A DNA stretch of 51,082 nucleotides from Fidelibacterota bacterium (GTDB taxonomy: Bacteria; Fidelibacterota; UBA2242; JAOZSR01), in NCBI GenBank assembly GCA_029939575.1, contig JAOZSR010000015.1, forward strand, positions 3,200 through 54,281, given 5' to 3'. The position numbers and the translations under genes are program-made. Below, in pieces: positions 26,498-35,017 of the stretch (position 1 is the stretch's first letter; the number at the start of each line of letters is the position of its first letter). The notes beneath the pieces are model-generated. The model ran no database searches. It was not told where the DNA came from and worked only from the letters and a program-made list of their open reading frames with translations.

Positions 26498-29187
26498 TAA
26501 TGCGCCTCATACCATGAATTTGAAATTCCAACATCTACTTTTATAGGAACGTCCAACTTTAATGCATTTTCCATTTCTTCTACTACTAAATTTTTTAAAA
26601 TACCCACTTCATCATCAGGCACTTCAAAAACTAACTCATCATGCACCTGAAGAATTAGCAGGGCTTTCATTTGCTTTTCCAGCATTTTTTCATGAATCCT
26701 GCACATCGCGATTTTAATCATATCAGCAGCAGTGCCTTGAATAGGCATATTAATAGCAGCTCTTTCAGCAGCGTCCCTTATATTCTTATTTTTATTATTT
26801 AAATCATATACATATCTTAAACGACCAGACAGAGTTTTGACAAATTCTGTATCATAGGCCTTTTGCAATGTCATGGTTATATATCGATTGATTCCAGGAT
26901 AGGTCAAAAAATATTGATCAATCAACTGTTTTGCTTTAGACATCGAAATTTTTAATTCACCGGAAATTCTATAAGGTCCGGCTCCATACATAATTCCAAA
27001 ATTAACTACTTTTGCAACTCGCCTCATATCCTTGGTAACATCATTCTCTTCTACCCCGTGAACCAATGCGGCAGTCCTGGTATGAATATCAACGCCTTCA
27101 ATAAAAGCATTCATTAACTCCTGGTCTTTAGAAAGTTGTGCCATTATTCGCAATTCTATTTGAGAATAATCTGCAGCCATAATTTTCCAACCTGTATTCT
27201 GAGGTATAAATGCCTTCCTGATTTTTCTACCGAGTTCCGTTCTTATTGGAATATTTTGAAAGTTCGGATCACTACTGCTCAAGCGCCCGGTCGCAGCAAT
27301 AGTTTGGTTAAAGGAACCATGAATACGACCGGTTGTTTTATTAACCAATTCCGGTAATGCATCAAGATAAGTATTTTGTAATTTCACTAACTTTCGATAT
27401 TCTAAAACTAATCCGGGTACAGGATGGAATTCCTGTAGTTTTTCCAGGATATCTACAGCTGTGGAACGTTTTTTCCCACTTGGTAATTCTAAATTATCAA
27501 AGAGTACTCCGCCAAGTTGCTTCGGTGATTTTATATTAAATTTAACTCCAGATTCAAAATAAATCTGTTCTGAAAGTTCATTAATTTTAATATCAAGTTC
27601 TGTTGACATTGATTTAAGCATATCTACATCAACAAAAACACCGTTTTGTTCCATTTGTAAAAGAACCGGAATAAGCGGCATATCAATTTCTTCAAAAATC
27701 TTTAAAGTATTATCTTCTTTTAATTTATTCTTTAGGATCGGTACGAGTTCCAGAGCTATATCAGCATCTTCTGCTGCATAAAAACCAACCTTATCAACAT
27801 CAACCTGATCCATGGTAATTTGATTTTTCCCTTTTCCTATTAACTCCTCTATGGGCTGCATTGTGTAATGGAGATATTGTTGGCTTAATTTATCTAATTT
27901 GTAAGCATGAGAGTCAGGTTGTATGATGTAACTCGCTACCATTGTATCAAATACTACACCTTTTAGTTCAATACCATATCTTCGTAGAATTAGCATATCA
28001 TATTTAATGTTTTGGCCACATTTTGGAATGTTTTTATTCTCTAAAACCGGTTTTAGGAGATTTAGAAATTCCAGGTTATCATTCTCAGAAAATAGTTGTT
28101 GCTGTTTCCCCGGAAATTGAAGTGGAATATAAATTCCTGAATGAGGTTGCCAACTCAGTGATATACCAACTATTTTTGCTTCCATAGGTCTGACTGAAGT
28201 TGTTTCCAGATCTACTGAAAGTAATTTTGTTTTTGATATTGTTTTTAATAGATCTTTGATTCCTGATCGAGTTCTGATAATTGTATATTTTTTTTCCGGT
28301 CTTTCTTCAACCGCTTGTGAAGCAAATATTTTTTTTAAGGAATAAAATTCAAGTTCGTCAAATAAAGAAAATAATTTTTCTTTATTAAATTCTTCTTTTT
28401 TAAAATCATCAATATTTAATTCGACTGGAACATTCCGATCGATTGTGACTAATTCTTTAGAAAGTTTGGCTGCCGCTTTACCCTCTCTAAGTAGATTGAT
28501 AATCCTGGGATTGCCTATTTCATCAAGATGATTATAGATTCCATCTAAATCTTTATATTGTTGTAACATAGGCCTTGCTTTTGCCGGGCCAATACCTTTT
28601 ACTCCGGGAACATTATCAGAACTGTCTCCAATTAATGCTAAATAATCAACAACCTGAGTCGGTTTAATTCCCCATTTTTCAACTACATTTTTAGCAGTAA
28701 ATATCTCTGTCTGTTTTTTTCCGCTGCCAGGTTTAAACATAAAGACATCATCTTCCAGCAATTGCATAAAATCCTTATCACCAGTTACTATATAAATTTG
28801 TAAATTGCTGTTTTTGCCCCTTTTGGCGAAAGTTGCTATTACATCATCAGCTTCATACCCGGGTTTAATAACTACCGGGATATTCATTGCTTTGGTAATT
28901 TCAAACATGAGAGGCATTTGTTCAACAAGATCATCAGGCATAGATTCCCTTGTGGCCTTATAATCAGGATATAATTTGTGCCGAAAAGTTTTCTCCGGAG
29001 CATCAAACACCATCCCAATATAATCAGGTTTTTCATTATCAATCAAGGCTTTGAGAGAATTAATGAAGGCATAAACCGCTCCGGTAGGTTTTCCTGTAGA
29101 AGTAGTCAGCCTATTTCTGATCATCCCAAAATATGATCTGTAAGCAATTGCAGATCCATCTATAATAAAAAACTTTTTTTTCTTCAT
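26497..29187 (-). CDS. polA: DNA polymerase I
   Basis: This 896-residue polymerase processes Okazaki fragments and fills repair gaps. The 5' nuclease domain (about 1-290) has FFIIDGSAIAYRSYFG, YEADDVIATFA, VTGDKDFMQL and GDSSDNVPGVKGIGPAKA. The 3'-5' proofreading domain (about 305-490) keeps Asp326 and Glu328 in SVDLETTS, so proofreading is probably active, unlike several Firmicute and Thermus enzymes. The polymerase domain (about 520-896) has motif A in ADYSQIELRIMAQLS, motif B in RRVAKVVNFGIMYGAG and motif C in LQVHDELVFE. The length is standard. The start has AGGA close upstream. Its stop overlaps the ABC ATPase start, an unusual operon partner. Confidence 0.97.
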   Translation of the reverse strand: MKKKKFFIIDGSAIAYRSYFGMIRNRLTTSTGKPTGAVYAFINSLKALIDNEKPDYIGMVFDAPEKTFRHKLYPDYKATRESMPDDLVEQMPLMFEITKAMNIPVVIKPGYEADDVIATFAKRGKNSNLQIYIVTGDKDFMQLLEDDVFMFKPGSGKKQTEIFTAKNVVEKWGIKPTQVVDYLALIGDSSDNVPGVKGIGPAKARPMLQQYKDLDGIYNHLDEIGNPRIINLLREGKAAAKLSKELVTIDRNVPVELNIDDFKKEEFNKEKLFSLFDELEFYSLKKIFASQAVEERPEKKYTIIRTRSGIKDLLKTISKTKLLSVDLETTSVRPMEAKIVGISLSWQPHSGIYIPLQFPGKQQQLFSENDNLEFLNLLKPVLENKNIPKCGQNIKYDMLILRRYGIELKGVVFDTMVASYIIQPDSHAYKLDKLSQQYLHYTMQPIEELIGKGKNQITMDQVDVDKVGFYAAEDADIALELVPILKNKLKEDNTLKIFEEIDMPLIPVLLQMEQNGVFVDVDMLKSMSTELDIKINELSEQIYFESGVKFNIKSPKQLGGVLFDNLELPSGKKRSTAVDILEKLQEFHPVPGLVLEYRKLVKLQNTYLDALPELVNKTTGRIHGSFNQTIAATGRLSSSDPNFQNIPIRTELGRKIRKAFIPQNTGWKIMAADYSQIELRIMAQLSKDQELMNAFIEGVDIHTRTAALVHGVEENDVTKDMRRVAKVVNFGIMYGAGPYRISGELKISMSKAKQLIDQYFLTYPGINRYITMTLQKAYDTEFVKTLSGRLRYVYDLNNKNKNIRDAAERAAINMPIQGTAADMIKIAMCRIHEKMLEKQMKALLILQVHDELVFEVPDDEVGILKNLVVEEMENALKLDVPIKVDVGISNSWYEAH

Positions 29188-29252
29188 AATCCTGCGATCA
29201 AACTCATAACATACTGTTTTTCAATAAATAATATAAATTATTCGCTCTTTTA

Positions 29253-29282
29253 TATATATTAAATTTATCTTTATTGTTTCAA
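29253..29282 (-). promoter_or_regulatory. weak promoter candidate for polA
   Basis: On the minus strand TTGAAA (29282-29277) and TATATA (29258-29253) are separated by 18 bases, with the polA start about 60 bases further on. It lies in the 124-base gap between tRNA-Sec and polA. The AT-rich background makes this only a possibility. Confidence 0.3.
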
Positions 29283-29311
29283 TTATACTAATCAAATATC
29301 TAAAATATTAG

Positions 29312-29404
29312 CGGGAACGTCTGGGAGTCGAACCCAGCTCCCCGAAATTTTCGGAGACAGCGATTTTGAAGACCGTGGCGCCCACCGGGGTCGCATTCAT
29401 TCCC
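29312..29404 (-). tRNA. selC: tRNA-Sec (anticodon TCA)
   Basis: This selenocysteine tRNA reads UGA. On the minus strand it begins GGGAATG, pairing with CGTTCCC at the 3' end (seven pairs with one G-U; an eighth position would be A-A). The D-arm closes on the loop CGGT with a bulged A. The anticodon loop is CTTCAAA, with TCA at 29369-29367. The variable arm is long (about 22 bases, CTCCGAAA...TTTCGGGGAG) and the T-arm is a perfect CTGGG-TTCGACT-CCCAG. The discriminator is G and the following genomic bases are CTA, so a full CCA is not encoded. Long variable arm plus TCA plus the extended acceptor identify selC. The 5' end lies 4 bases after the stop of the SPOR gene. No selA, selB or selD gene is present in this window. 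Confidence 0.9.
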
Positions 29405-29408
29405 ATTG

Positions 29409-30245
29409 TCAATTTTCAACTACTATATAATTTAATTTTTCTTTTCTTTTAAATTCTTTGGCAAATTTTGTTGCTTCATCTTTATTGCTAAAACTCCCAA
29501 CTCTGACCGCAAGCAATGTTTTTTTTCTGGGTCTTATTTTTTCAATAAAAACATCATACCCTTTTGCCTCTAATTTATTCTTTAAAAAATAAGCGTTTGT
29601 TGTTGTCCCATATGCTCCGACCTGAATTGAAAAACGTGGCTTGGCAGGAAAAACTTTAACCGGTGTTTTAGGTTTATTTTCTGGTTTTTGAAATTGATTT
29701 GAAGTTTCCTTTTTCACTTCTTTATTATACTTTTCAACTACAAACTGAGATGAATATTTATAATCATTAAATTGCAATTGTAAGTCCGGATACATTTCTA
29801 AGAAATATCCATAATAATAATCAACAGAATCTCTTTTATTCATAACACTATAGCTACAAAGCATCAAGTTGACACAATCTCCAAGAACTTCAGATGCCGG
29901 ATATTTCCTGGTTAAAGTCCTGGAATATTTTATTGTTTTTTGATAAAGTCCTTTAATGTAAAGGTATTCAATGATTTTCATCAAAGCATTATCAGCATAG
30001 GAACTATTGGGAAATTGACTAAGCACATCTTTATAAATCAGTAATGCTTTTTCGCCATCATCCTCAACAATTGCTGACAAATATAACACCGAAACTTCGT
30101 TGGGATATTTTTTTTGTAAACCTGGAATTAATTTTCTTACCGTCTCCAAATCACCCTTTTCAATAAAATTATAAAGGGTACCCAAATTCTGAGAAAATAA
30201 AAATCCTGGAAAAATAAAAATGCTATATATGAGAATCTTAAACAT
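29409..30245 (-). CDS. exported TPR-like protein with C-terminal SPOR domain
   Basis: This 278-residue protein has a signal peptide (KILIYSIFIFPGFLFSQ). A tetratricopeptide-like helical part follows (about 20-165; for example ALLIYKDVLSQFPNSSYADN), then a lysine/proline linker (about 175-203). The SPOR domain (about 204-278) contains FSIQVGAYGTTTNAYFLKNK, GYDVFIEKI and VRVGSFSNKDEATKFAKEF. SPOR domains bind denuded peptidoglycan at division sites, so this protein probably works in the periplasm at the cell wall. It starts 2 bases after the lapB stop and ends 4 bases before tRNA-Sec, so the tRNA is probably cut from its transcript. Confidence 0.85.
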   Translation of the reverse strand: MFKILIYSIFIFPGFLFSQNLGTLYNFIEKGDLETVRKLIPGLQKKYPNEVSVLYLSAIVEDDGEKALLIYKDVLSQFPNSSYADNALMKIIEYLYIKGLYQKTIKYSRTLTRKYPASEVLGDCVNLMLCSYSVMNKRDSVDYYYGYFLEMYPDLQLQFNDYKYSSQFVVEKYNKEVKKETSNQFQKPENKPKTPVKVFPAKPRFSIQVGAYGTTTNAYFLKNKLEAKGYDVFIEKIRPRKKTLLAVRVGSFSNKDEATKFAKEFKRKEKLNYIVVEN

Positions 30246-30247
30246 AA

Positions 30248-31387
30248 TTAATCAAAATAAGTATCATTATGCCCACAAACAGGACAAATCCAATGTATAT
30301 CTCGAGTTTCATTATTACAATCTGAACAAATAAAGACCTGGCTATCGTCAATTTTTTTCCTTAAATCACGTAATAATTCATCTGCTTTAATATCTTTTTT
30401 GTTTAAAATTAAAATTCTACTTAAAGCTATTACCGCTAATCTGGAATTAGGATTTTTTTCAACTAATTCCTCTAATAAAAACATTGCTTGTTCAAGTTCA
30501 CCTTTATTTTCATAAAAATCAGATAAAGCAATAATAGTATGAACATCTGTTGGGATTTTTTTTAAAATATCATCATAAAATATTTTGATATCACTAAATT
30601 TTCCAAGTTGGAAAAGTACTTTTTTCAAAGTCTCAAAAATTAAATATCCTTTTTCAGGGGCGGCTTCAGTAAATTTTTTCCACCATTTTACTGCATCTTC
30701 ATTCCTGCCATCTCTTCTATAAGATTCTGCAATATAATAATACGGGGTCTCACAAAATGAATCTATTTTTATTGCTTTACGAAAAATCAGACGAGCTTCG
30801 TGATATTCACCTTTTTCATATTTTTGCAATCCTTTTTGAACCTGAAGCAAAGCTAATTGCCGAGGGTCTTTTATTTTTGATAAATTTTGTAATTTTTTTA
30901 AATATTCTGCAGCCTCATCCCAATTATGTAATTCTTTATTCAAATTATAAATAATTTCCAGAGCCCATCTATTTTTCTTATCTATTTCAAGAATACTTTT
31001 TGCTATTGTAAGGGCTTCATTCTTTTTCTTATCTTCAATATAATCTTCAGTAAGATTTCTTAAAATGAGCAACTTTTGGTCAAAATTAATTCCCTGCCGA
31101 TGTAACAAACTTTCATGAATTTTTGCTGCTCTATCGGCTCTATCAGTTCTACGGTAAAGAACCCCTAGTTTTATATATGCATCAATATTTTCAGTATTTT
31201 CTTTTACATATTCTGTAAATGTTTTTATAGCCTCTTCAATATCACCATTTATCATAAAATTCAAGGCTTTAGTATATTCATTTGCATTATTATTTTTATT
31301 GCTATGTTTTTTCCGGGTTAAATAATATAAAACCAAAGAAATTGTAATAATTAAAAAAACGGGTAATAAAATTTCAAAAAAACTCAT
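30248..31387 (-). CDS. lapB: LapB-like TPR protein with rubredoxin-type metal site
   Basis: This 379-residue protein has one N-terminal membrane helix (ILLPVFLIITISLVLYYL), a long run of tetratricopeptide repeats in the cytoplasm (about 38-340) and a C-terminal two-CxxC site (CSDC...ICPVCG) like the rubredoxin-type domain of LapB/YciM. In Escherichia coli LapB controls LPS synthesis by presenting LpxC to FtsH. The length (about 389 in E. coli), architecture and position directly after lapA all agree. AGGA lies 8 bases before the start. No ftsH or lpxC is in the window, so the role in LPS control is by family. Confidence 0.88.
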   Translation of the reverse strand: MSFFEILLPVFLIITISLVLYYLTRKKHSNKNNNANEYTKALNFMINGDIEEAIKTFTEYVKENTENIDAYIKLGVLYRRTDRADRAAKIHESLLHRQGINFDQKLLILRNLTEDYIEDKKKNEALTIAKSILEIDKKNRWALEIIYNLNKELHNWDEAAEYLKKLQNLSKIKDPRQLALLQVQKGLQKYEKGEYHEARLIFRKAIKIDSFCETPYYYIAESYRRDGRNEDAVKWWKKFTEAAPEKGYLIFETLKKVLFQLGKFSDIKIFYDDILKKIPTDVHTIIALSDFYENKGELEQAMFLLEELVEKNPNSRLAVIALSRILILNKKDIKADELLRDLRKKIDDSQVFICSDCNNETRDIHWICPVCGHNDTYFD

Positions 31388-31401
31388 CTTATATCCTATA
31401 G

Positions 31402-31710
31402 TTATTTATTATCTTCAAGATTTTCAATATCTTTATTGCGGAGATAATCAACTTCATCTTTCAATTTTGTATATTCCGTATTAACAGCATTTAATGTTCT
31501 TTTCATTGTTAATAATTGCATTCCTGAAATTAAAACTCCAATTATGACACCTAAAATTAATGATAGCAAAACAACAATAATCATTTCTGTTGTTACTATT
31601 TTGGATTCACTAAAAAATTTCAGTGTAATCTGTTGTCCAACATTTTGAATTACAAATATTAGCAATAAAACAATAACCAGCGAGAATGCAAGAATTTTTA
31701 CAATTTTCAT
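31402..31710 (-). CDS. lapA: LapA-family inner-membrane protein
   Basis: This 102-residue protein has two transmembrane helices (KILAFSLVIVLLLIFVIQN and MIIVVLLSLILGVIIGVLI) separated by a short loop with ITLKFF, followed by a cytoplasmic coiled coil. That is the LapA (DUF1049) pattern. LapA works with LapB in LPS assembly control. GGGAGG lies 5 bases before the ATG. It starts 15 bases after the miaB stop and ends 14 bases before lapB, so miaB, lapA, lapB and the SPOR gene probably form one transcript. Confidence 0.85.
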   Translation of the reverse strand: MKIVKILAFSLVIVLLLIFVIQNVGQQITLKFFSESKIVTTEMIIVVLLSLILGVIIGVLISGMQLLTMKRTLNAVNTEYTKLKDEVDYLRNKDIENLEDNK

Positions 31711-31725
31711 AATTCCTCCCTAAAT

Positions 31726-33024
31726 TTATTTTGTTTCTGCAAAAAGTGATACTCCATGAGCACTGAGAATTCTTACTTTCACGAATTCACCATTAGAAGC
31801 ATTTCCTTTTTTTAAAATTACTATTTTATTTGAATCTGTCCTACCAATTTTTTCGGAAGAATTTTTCTTACTATTTCCTTCAATTAATATTTCCTGAATA
31901 GAACCTACAATAGATTTATTTTTTTCAAGCGTATGTTTTTTCTGAAGATCAATAACGCGCTGTAACCGCAAAGATTTATTTTCTTCTGACACATCATCTT
32001 CCATTTTAGCAGCTTTAGTTCCTGGTCGGGGAGAATATTTAAACATAAAGGCACTATCAAATTTCACCTTTTCCATAACATTAAGTGTTTCCTGAAAATC
32101 TTCTTCTTCTTCTCTGGGAAATCCTACGATTATATCTGTTGTAATTGCCATATTCGGGACAAATTTTCTAATCTTTTCAACAAGTTTCAAATAATATGAC
32201 TGGTCATAGGAACGATTCATTTTTTTCAGCACTTTAGATGAACCTGATTGTAATGGTAAATGAATATTTTTACAAATATTGTCTCTTTCTTTCATTACCT
32301 TAAGCATATTGTCAGAAATATCTTTTGGATGAGGCGAAGTAAATCTAATTCGCTTTAGCCCCTTAATTTCGGAAACAGATCGTAATAAATCCGGAAATTT
32401 ATTATCTTTAAAGCAATACGAATTTACATTTTGACCTAAAAGAGTTATTTCAATTTTCCCATCTGCCACAGCCTGTTCTGCTTCATGAATAATACTTTCC
32501 ATTGAACGACTTCGTTCACGACCTCGGGTATAAGGTACTATACAATAGGTACAGAATTTATCACATCCCCGCATTATAGAAATCCAGGCGTTTAAACCTG
32601 ATTCTCTCTGCGGTTCAATACCGGTATATAATTCTGTTTTTGATAGTTCTGTGTCATATAAAGAATTAAAATCCTCATTTAGTATTTCCGGAAATTTTCT
32701 ATATGAATCCGGACCAAGTAAAATATCTATAAAATCATTTTCCTCAATTAAACGAATTTTCCCTCTTTGAGCAACACAACCTACAAGAGCAAATAATAAT
32801 TTTGGGTTTTTCTTTTTTAAGTGCTTATACTGCAATAATTTTGACAAAGCTCGTTTTTCTGCATTATCTCGAACGGAACAAGTATTAATGATAATTAGGT
32901 CAGCCTCTGTAACATCCTTAGTTTTTTGAATAGCCTGTGCATCCAGAATACTACCGATTAATTCTGAATCAGCTTCATTCATCTGACAACCATAGGTTTC
33001 AATATAGTATTTTTTTATTATCAT
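31726..33024 (-). CDS. miaB: tRNA-2-methylthio-N6-dimethylallyladenosine synthase MiaB
   Basis: This 432-residue radical-SAM methylthiotransferase modifies A37 of tRNAs that read UNN codons. The N-terminal cluster domain has Cys13 in ETYGCQMNEADSE, the Cys in NTCSVRDNAEKR and the Cys in LVGCVAQRG. The radical-SAM cluster is Cys154, Cys158 and Cys161 in GCDKFCTYCIVPYTRGRERS. A TRAM domain forms the C-terminus (about 365-430). The ETYGCQMN and PYTRGRERSR motifs favour MiaB over MtaB or RimO. AAGGA lies upstream of the ATG. A terminator just upstream (33046-33077) separates it from the peptidase gene, so its promoter should lie in 33025-33050 or within that terminator region. Confidence 0.95.
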   Translation of the reverse strand: MIIKKYYIETYGCQMNEADSELIGSILDAQAIQKTKDVTEADLIIINTCSVRDNAEKRALSKLLQYKHLKKKNPKLLFALVGCVAQRGKIRLIEENDFIDILLGPDSYRKFPEILNEDFNSLYDTELSKTELYTGIEPQRESGLNAWISIMRGCDKFCTYCIVPYTRGRERSRSMESIIHEAEQAVADGKIEITLLGQNVNSYCFKDNKFPDLLRSVSEIKGLKRIRFTSPHPKDISDNMLKVMKERDNICKNIHLPLQSGSSKVLKKMNRSYDQSYYLKLVEKIRKFVPNMAITTDIIVGFPREEEEDFQETLNVMEKVKFDSAFMFKYSPRPGTKAAKMEDDVSEENKSLRLQRVIDLQKKHTLEKNKSIVGSIQEILIEGNSKKNSSEKIGRTDSNKIVILKKGNASNGEFVKVRILSAHGVSLFAETK

Positions 33025-33045
33025 TTTTCCTTTATAAAATTATAT

Positions 33046-33077
33046 AAAAAAATACAATTTTTAAAGCAAAATTGTAT
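33046..33077 (-). terminator. rho-independent terminator after the M23 peptidase gene
   Basis: On the minus strand a perfect 10-bp stem, ATACAATTTT with AAAATTGTAT, closes a 6-base loop and is followed at once by six more Ts. It begins 29 bases past the peptidase stop. The stem is AT-rich and so not very stable, but geometry and T-run are good. It is the clearest terminator in the window. Confidence 0.6.
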
Positions 33078-33105
33078 AATTATTATATTTTTATGAAATA
33101 TTACC

Positions 33106-34011
33106 TTACTGAACAGCAAAGGGAGTAAAAAAGTATTCTAATGGATCCTTTTTAATAGAAAATTGCCTTACTTCATAATGCAAATGAGGTGCAGTACTTC
33201 TTCCGGTACTTCCAACCTCCCCTATTTTTTGCCCTCTTTTCACAACTTCACCATGCTTAACAATAATACGTGAAAGATGTCCGTAAAATGTAGAATAACC
33301 AAATCCGTGATCAATTAACAAATATTTACCGGAACTTCTGCTAACATTGGTATTACTTACAACTCCATTTGCGGTTACATAAACATTTGTACCTGTTGGA
33401 CAAGAGATATCCACTCCATAATGAAATTTCTTTCTATAGGTAAAAGGATCTTTTCGATAACCAAAACCGTCAGTTATATATCCTTTTCTAACCGGACGGA
33501 TAGATGGTGTACATTGAATTTGTTCAGAATGATGCTGTGCCGCTTCATAAATTGAGTTATAACTACTTAATTCCAGTTTAATTTCTCTTGCCAATTTATC
33601 AAGGTCTTTGATTAACCCGGATATTTTTATTGTATCCCCTGGCAATAATTTATTTAGTTCTGTAGTTCTGTTTACAATTTTACCACCAATACCAAGCTTT
33701 CTAATATCCTTATCAATTTCAGGAATGTCAACATAGGTTCGTAATGCTTTATCTTTTTCCATAAGCACTTTCACCTCTGATTCCATTGATTTCATTCGGG
33801 TTTGCATATTATAAATTGTACTGACTAATTGAGTATTATCATTTTTCATTTTTGCTAATTTTGATTGATAAACAAAATCAGAAAAATAATAAATCCCTGC
33901 AATAATTAACAATACAGAAATACAAAAAAAAGAAGATAAATACAAAAAAACCTTTTTTCTACTTAACACCAAGGTTCTTACTTTCCCTCTTTTTTTAAAA
34001 AAAAACAACAA
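33106..34011 (-). CDS. membrane-anchored M23 (LytM-type) metallopeptidase
   Basis: This 301-residue envelope protein has a basic N-terminus, one transmembrane helix (YLSSFFCISVLLIIAGIYYF) and a periplasmic coiled coil (about 50-90). The C-terminal M23 domain (about 165-300) has zinc ligands His197 and Asp201 in HYGVDIS and His278 in HLHYEV, with His276 also in place. GYITDGFGYRKDPFTYRKKF and DHGFGYSTFYGHLSRI are typical. The active site is complete, so it probably cuts peptidoglycan cross-links. The frame opens at a TTG at 34026, but AGGTGG at 34023-34018 lies 6 bases before the TTG at 34011, which is the likelier start. It has its own promoter and terminator. Confidence 0.88.
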   Translation of the reverse strand: MLFFFKKRGKVRTLVLSRKKVFLYLSSFFCISVLLIIAGIYYFSDFVYQSKLAKMKNDNTQLVSTIYNMQTRMKSMESEVKVLMEKDKALRTYVDIPEIDKDIRKLGIGGKIVNRTTELNKLLPGDTIKISGLIKDLDKLAREIKLELSSYNSIYEAAQHHSEQIQCTPSIRPVRKGYITDGFGYRKDPFTYRKKFHYGVDISCPTGTNVYVTANGVVSNTNVSRSSGKYLLIDHGFGYSTFYGHLSRIIVKHGEVVKRGQKIGEVGSTGRSTAPHLHYEVRQFSIKKDPLEYFFTPFAVQ

Positions 34012-34071
34012 GTTATACCACCTCAAATTTTAATACAAATATCCCTTAAACTTCATTTCATCTCTAAACTA

Positions 34072-34100
34072 ATTTTAAGGAAATCCTTTTTTATTGTCAA
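34072..34100 (-). promoter_or_regulatory. near-consensus sigma70-type promoter for M23 peptidase
   Basis: On the minus strand TTGACA (34100-34095) and TAAAAT (34077-34072) are separated by exactly 17 bases. Transcription would start near 34064, leaving a leader of about 50 bases before the TTG start at 34011. This is the best promoter match in the window and fits the housekeeping sigma factor encoded just upstream. Confidence 0.65.
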
Positions 34101-34121
34101 TGTTTTTTTATTTTTTATTTA

Positions 34122-34985
34122 TCATCCAAGAAAACTCTTTAAAACAAAAGCCCGTGAAACATGCCTTAGTTTTCTCAGGGCTTTTTCTTTAATTTGCCGA
34201 ACTCTCTCCCTTGTCAAATTAAGCCTGTTTCCGATTTCTTCAAGAGTCAATGGCAGATCTTTACCAATTCCAAAATATAACCTTATTACTAATTCTTCTC
34301 TGGGGTTTAGGGATTGGAGCACATTTTCGATTTCATGATGAAAAGATTCTTCGTTCATATCCCAATTTGGTTGAAATTCTTCATCTCCTTCTAAAATATC
34401 CTGTAGAGTACTGCCATCATTTCGACCAATTGGCTCATCAATACTTTTTGTACTTTCATTAAAATGTTGAATCATACTAAAATCAATTTGCTCATGATGA
34501 AGTAAATCTTCCATTTCATCACTTGTTGGCTCCCGTTCATAGTCCTTTTCAAATTCCAACTTCATTTTTGAAATTTTATTCAAACTACCAACGACATTTA
34601 AAGGTAAGCGAATTAACCTTGAATATTCAGCAATAGATTGTAAAATAGTCTGCCTGATCCACCAAACAGCGTAAGAAATGAATTTAAATCCCCTGGTTTC
34701 ATCAAATCTTCTGGCTGCTTTAATTAAACCAATATTTCCCTCATTGATCAGATCTTCAAGTGATAAACCTTGCCCCTGATATTTTTTTGCAACAGATACA
34801 ACAAATCTTAAATTTGCTTTAAGAAGTTTGTCCAAAGCTTCTACATCCCCGTTTCTTACTTTTGTGGCTAATTCAATTTCCTCACTTGGTAATAACGGTT
34901 TTATATCGCTTATTTCTTCAAAATAACGACGCAATATTGGATTATCTGCATATGCCGGTTTATAGGTCTTTCCTTGTTTTTCCAT
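34122..34985 (-). CDS. rpoD: primary RNA polymerase sigma factor (RpoD/SigA-like)
   Basis: This 287-residue sigma70 protein directs RNA polymerase to housekeeping promoters. Region 1.2 is NPILRRYFEEISDIKPLLPS. Region 2 has KANLRFVVSVAKKYQGQG, LIKAARRFDETRGFKFISYA and WWIRQTILQSIAEYSRLIRL, the -10 recognition helix. Region 4.2 is LTLEEIGNRLNLTRERVRQI. Region 1.1 and the large non-conserved insert are absent, as in primary sigma factors of the FCB group. An upstream in-frame TTG at 35006 exists, but AGGACGAG precedes the ATG at 34985, so that start is preferred. Region 2.4/4.2 residues are those of group 1 factors, although a group 2 paralogue cannot be excluded without the genome. Confidence 0.9.
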   Translation of the reverse strand: MEKQGKTYKPAYADNPILRRYFEEISDIKPLLPSEEIELATKVRNGDVEALDKLLKANLRFVVSVAKKYQGQGLSLEDLINEGNIGLIKAARRFDETRGFKFISYAVWWIRQTILQSIAEYSRLIRLPLNVVGSLNKISKMKLEFEKDYEREPTSDEMEDLLHHEQIDFSMIQHFNESTKSIDEPIGRNDGSTLQDILEGDEEFQPNWDMNEESFHHEIENVLQSLNPREELVIRLYFGIGKDLPLTLEEIGNRLNLTRERVRQIKEKALRKLRHVSRAFVLKSFLG

Positions 34986-35017
34986 AAGATTTCTCGTCCT
35001 AATCAAATTAATTGAGT

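Noticed and set aside
29312-29404. A selenoprotein gene within the window
   Set aside because: tRNA-Sec prompted a check for in-frame UGA codons joining neighbouring frames; none of the broken frames (6582-7117 shift, 7295 TAG) involves UGA, and no known selenoprotein family is present.
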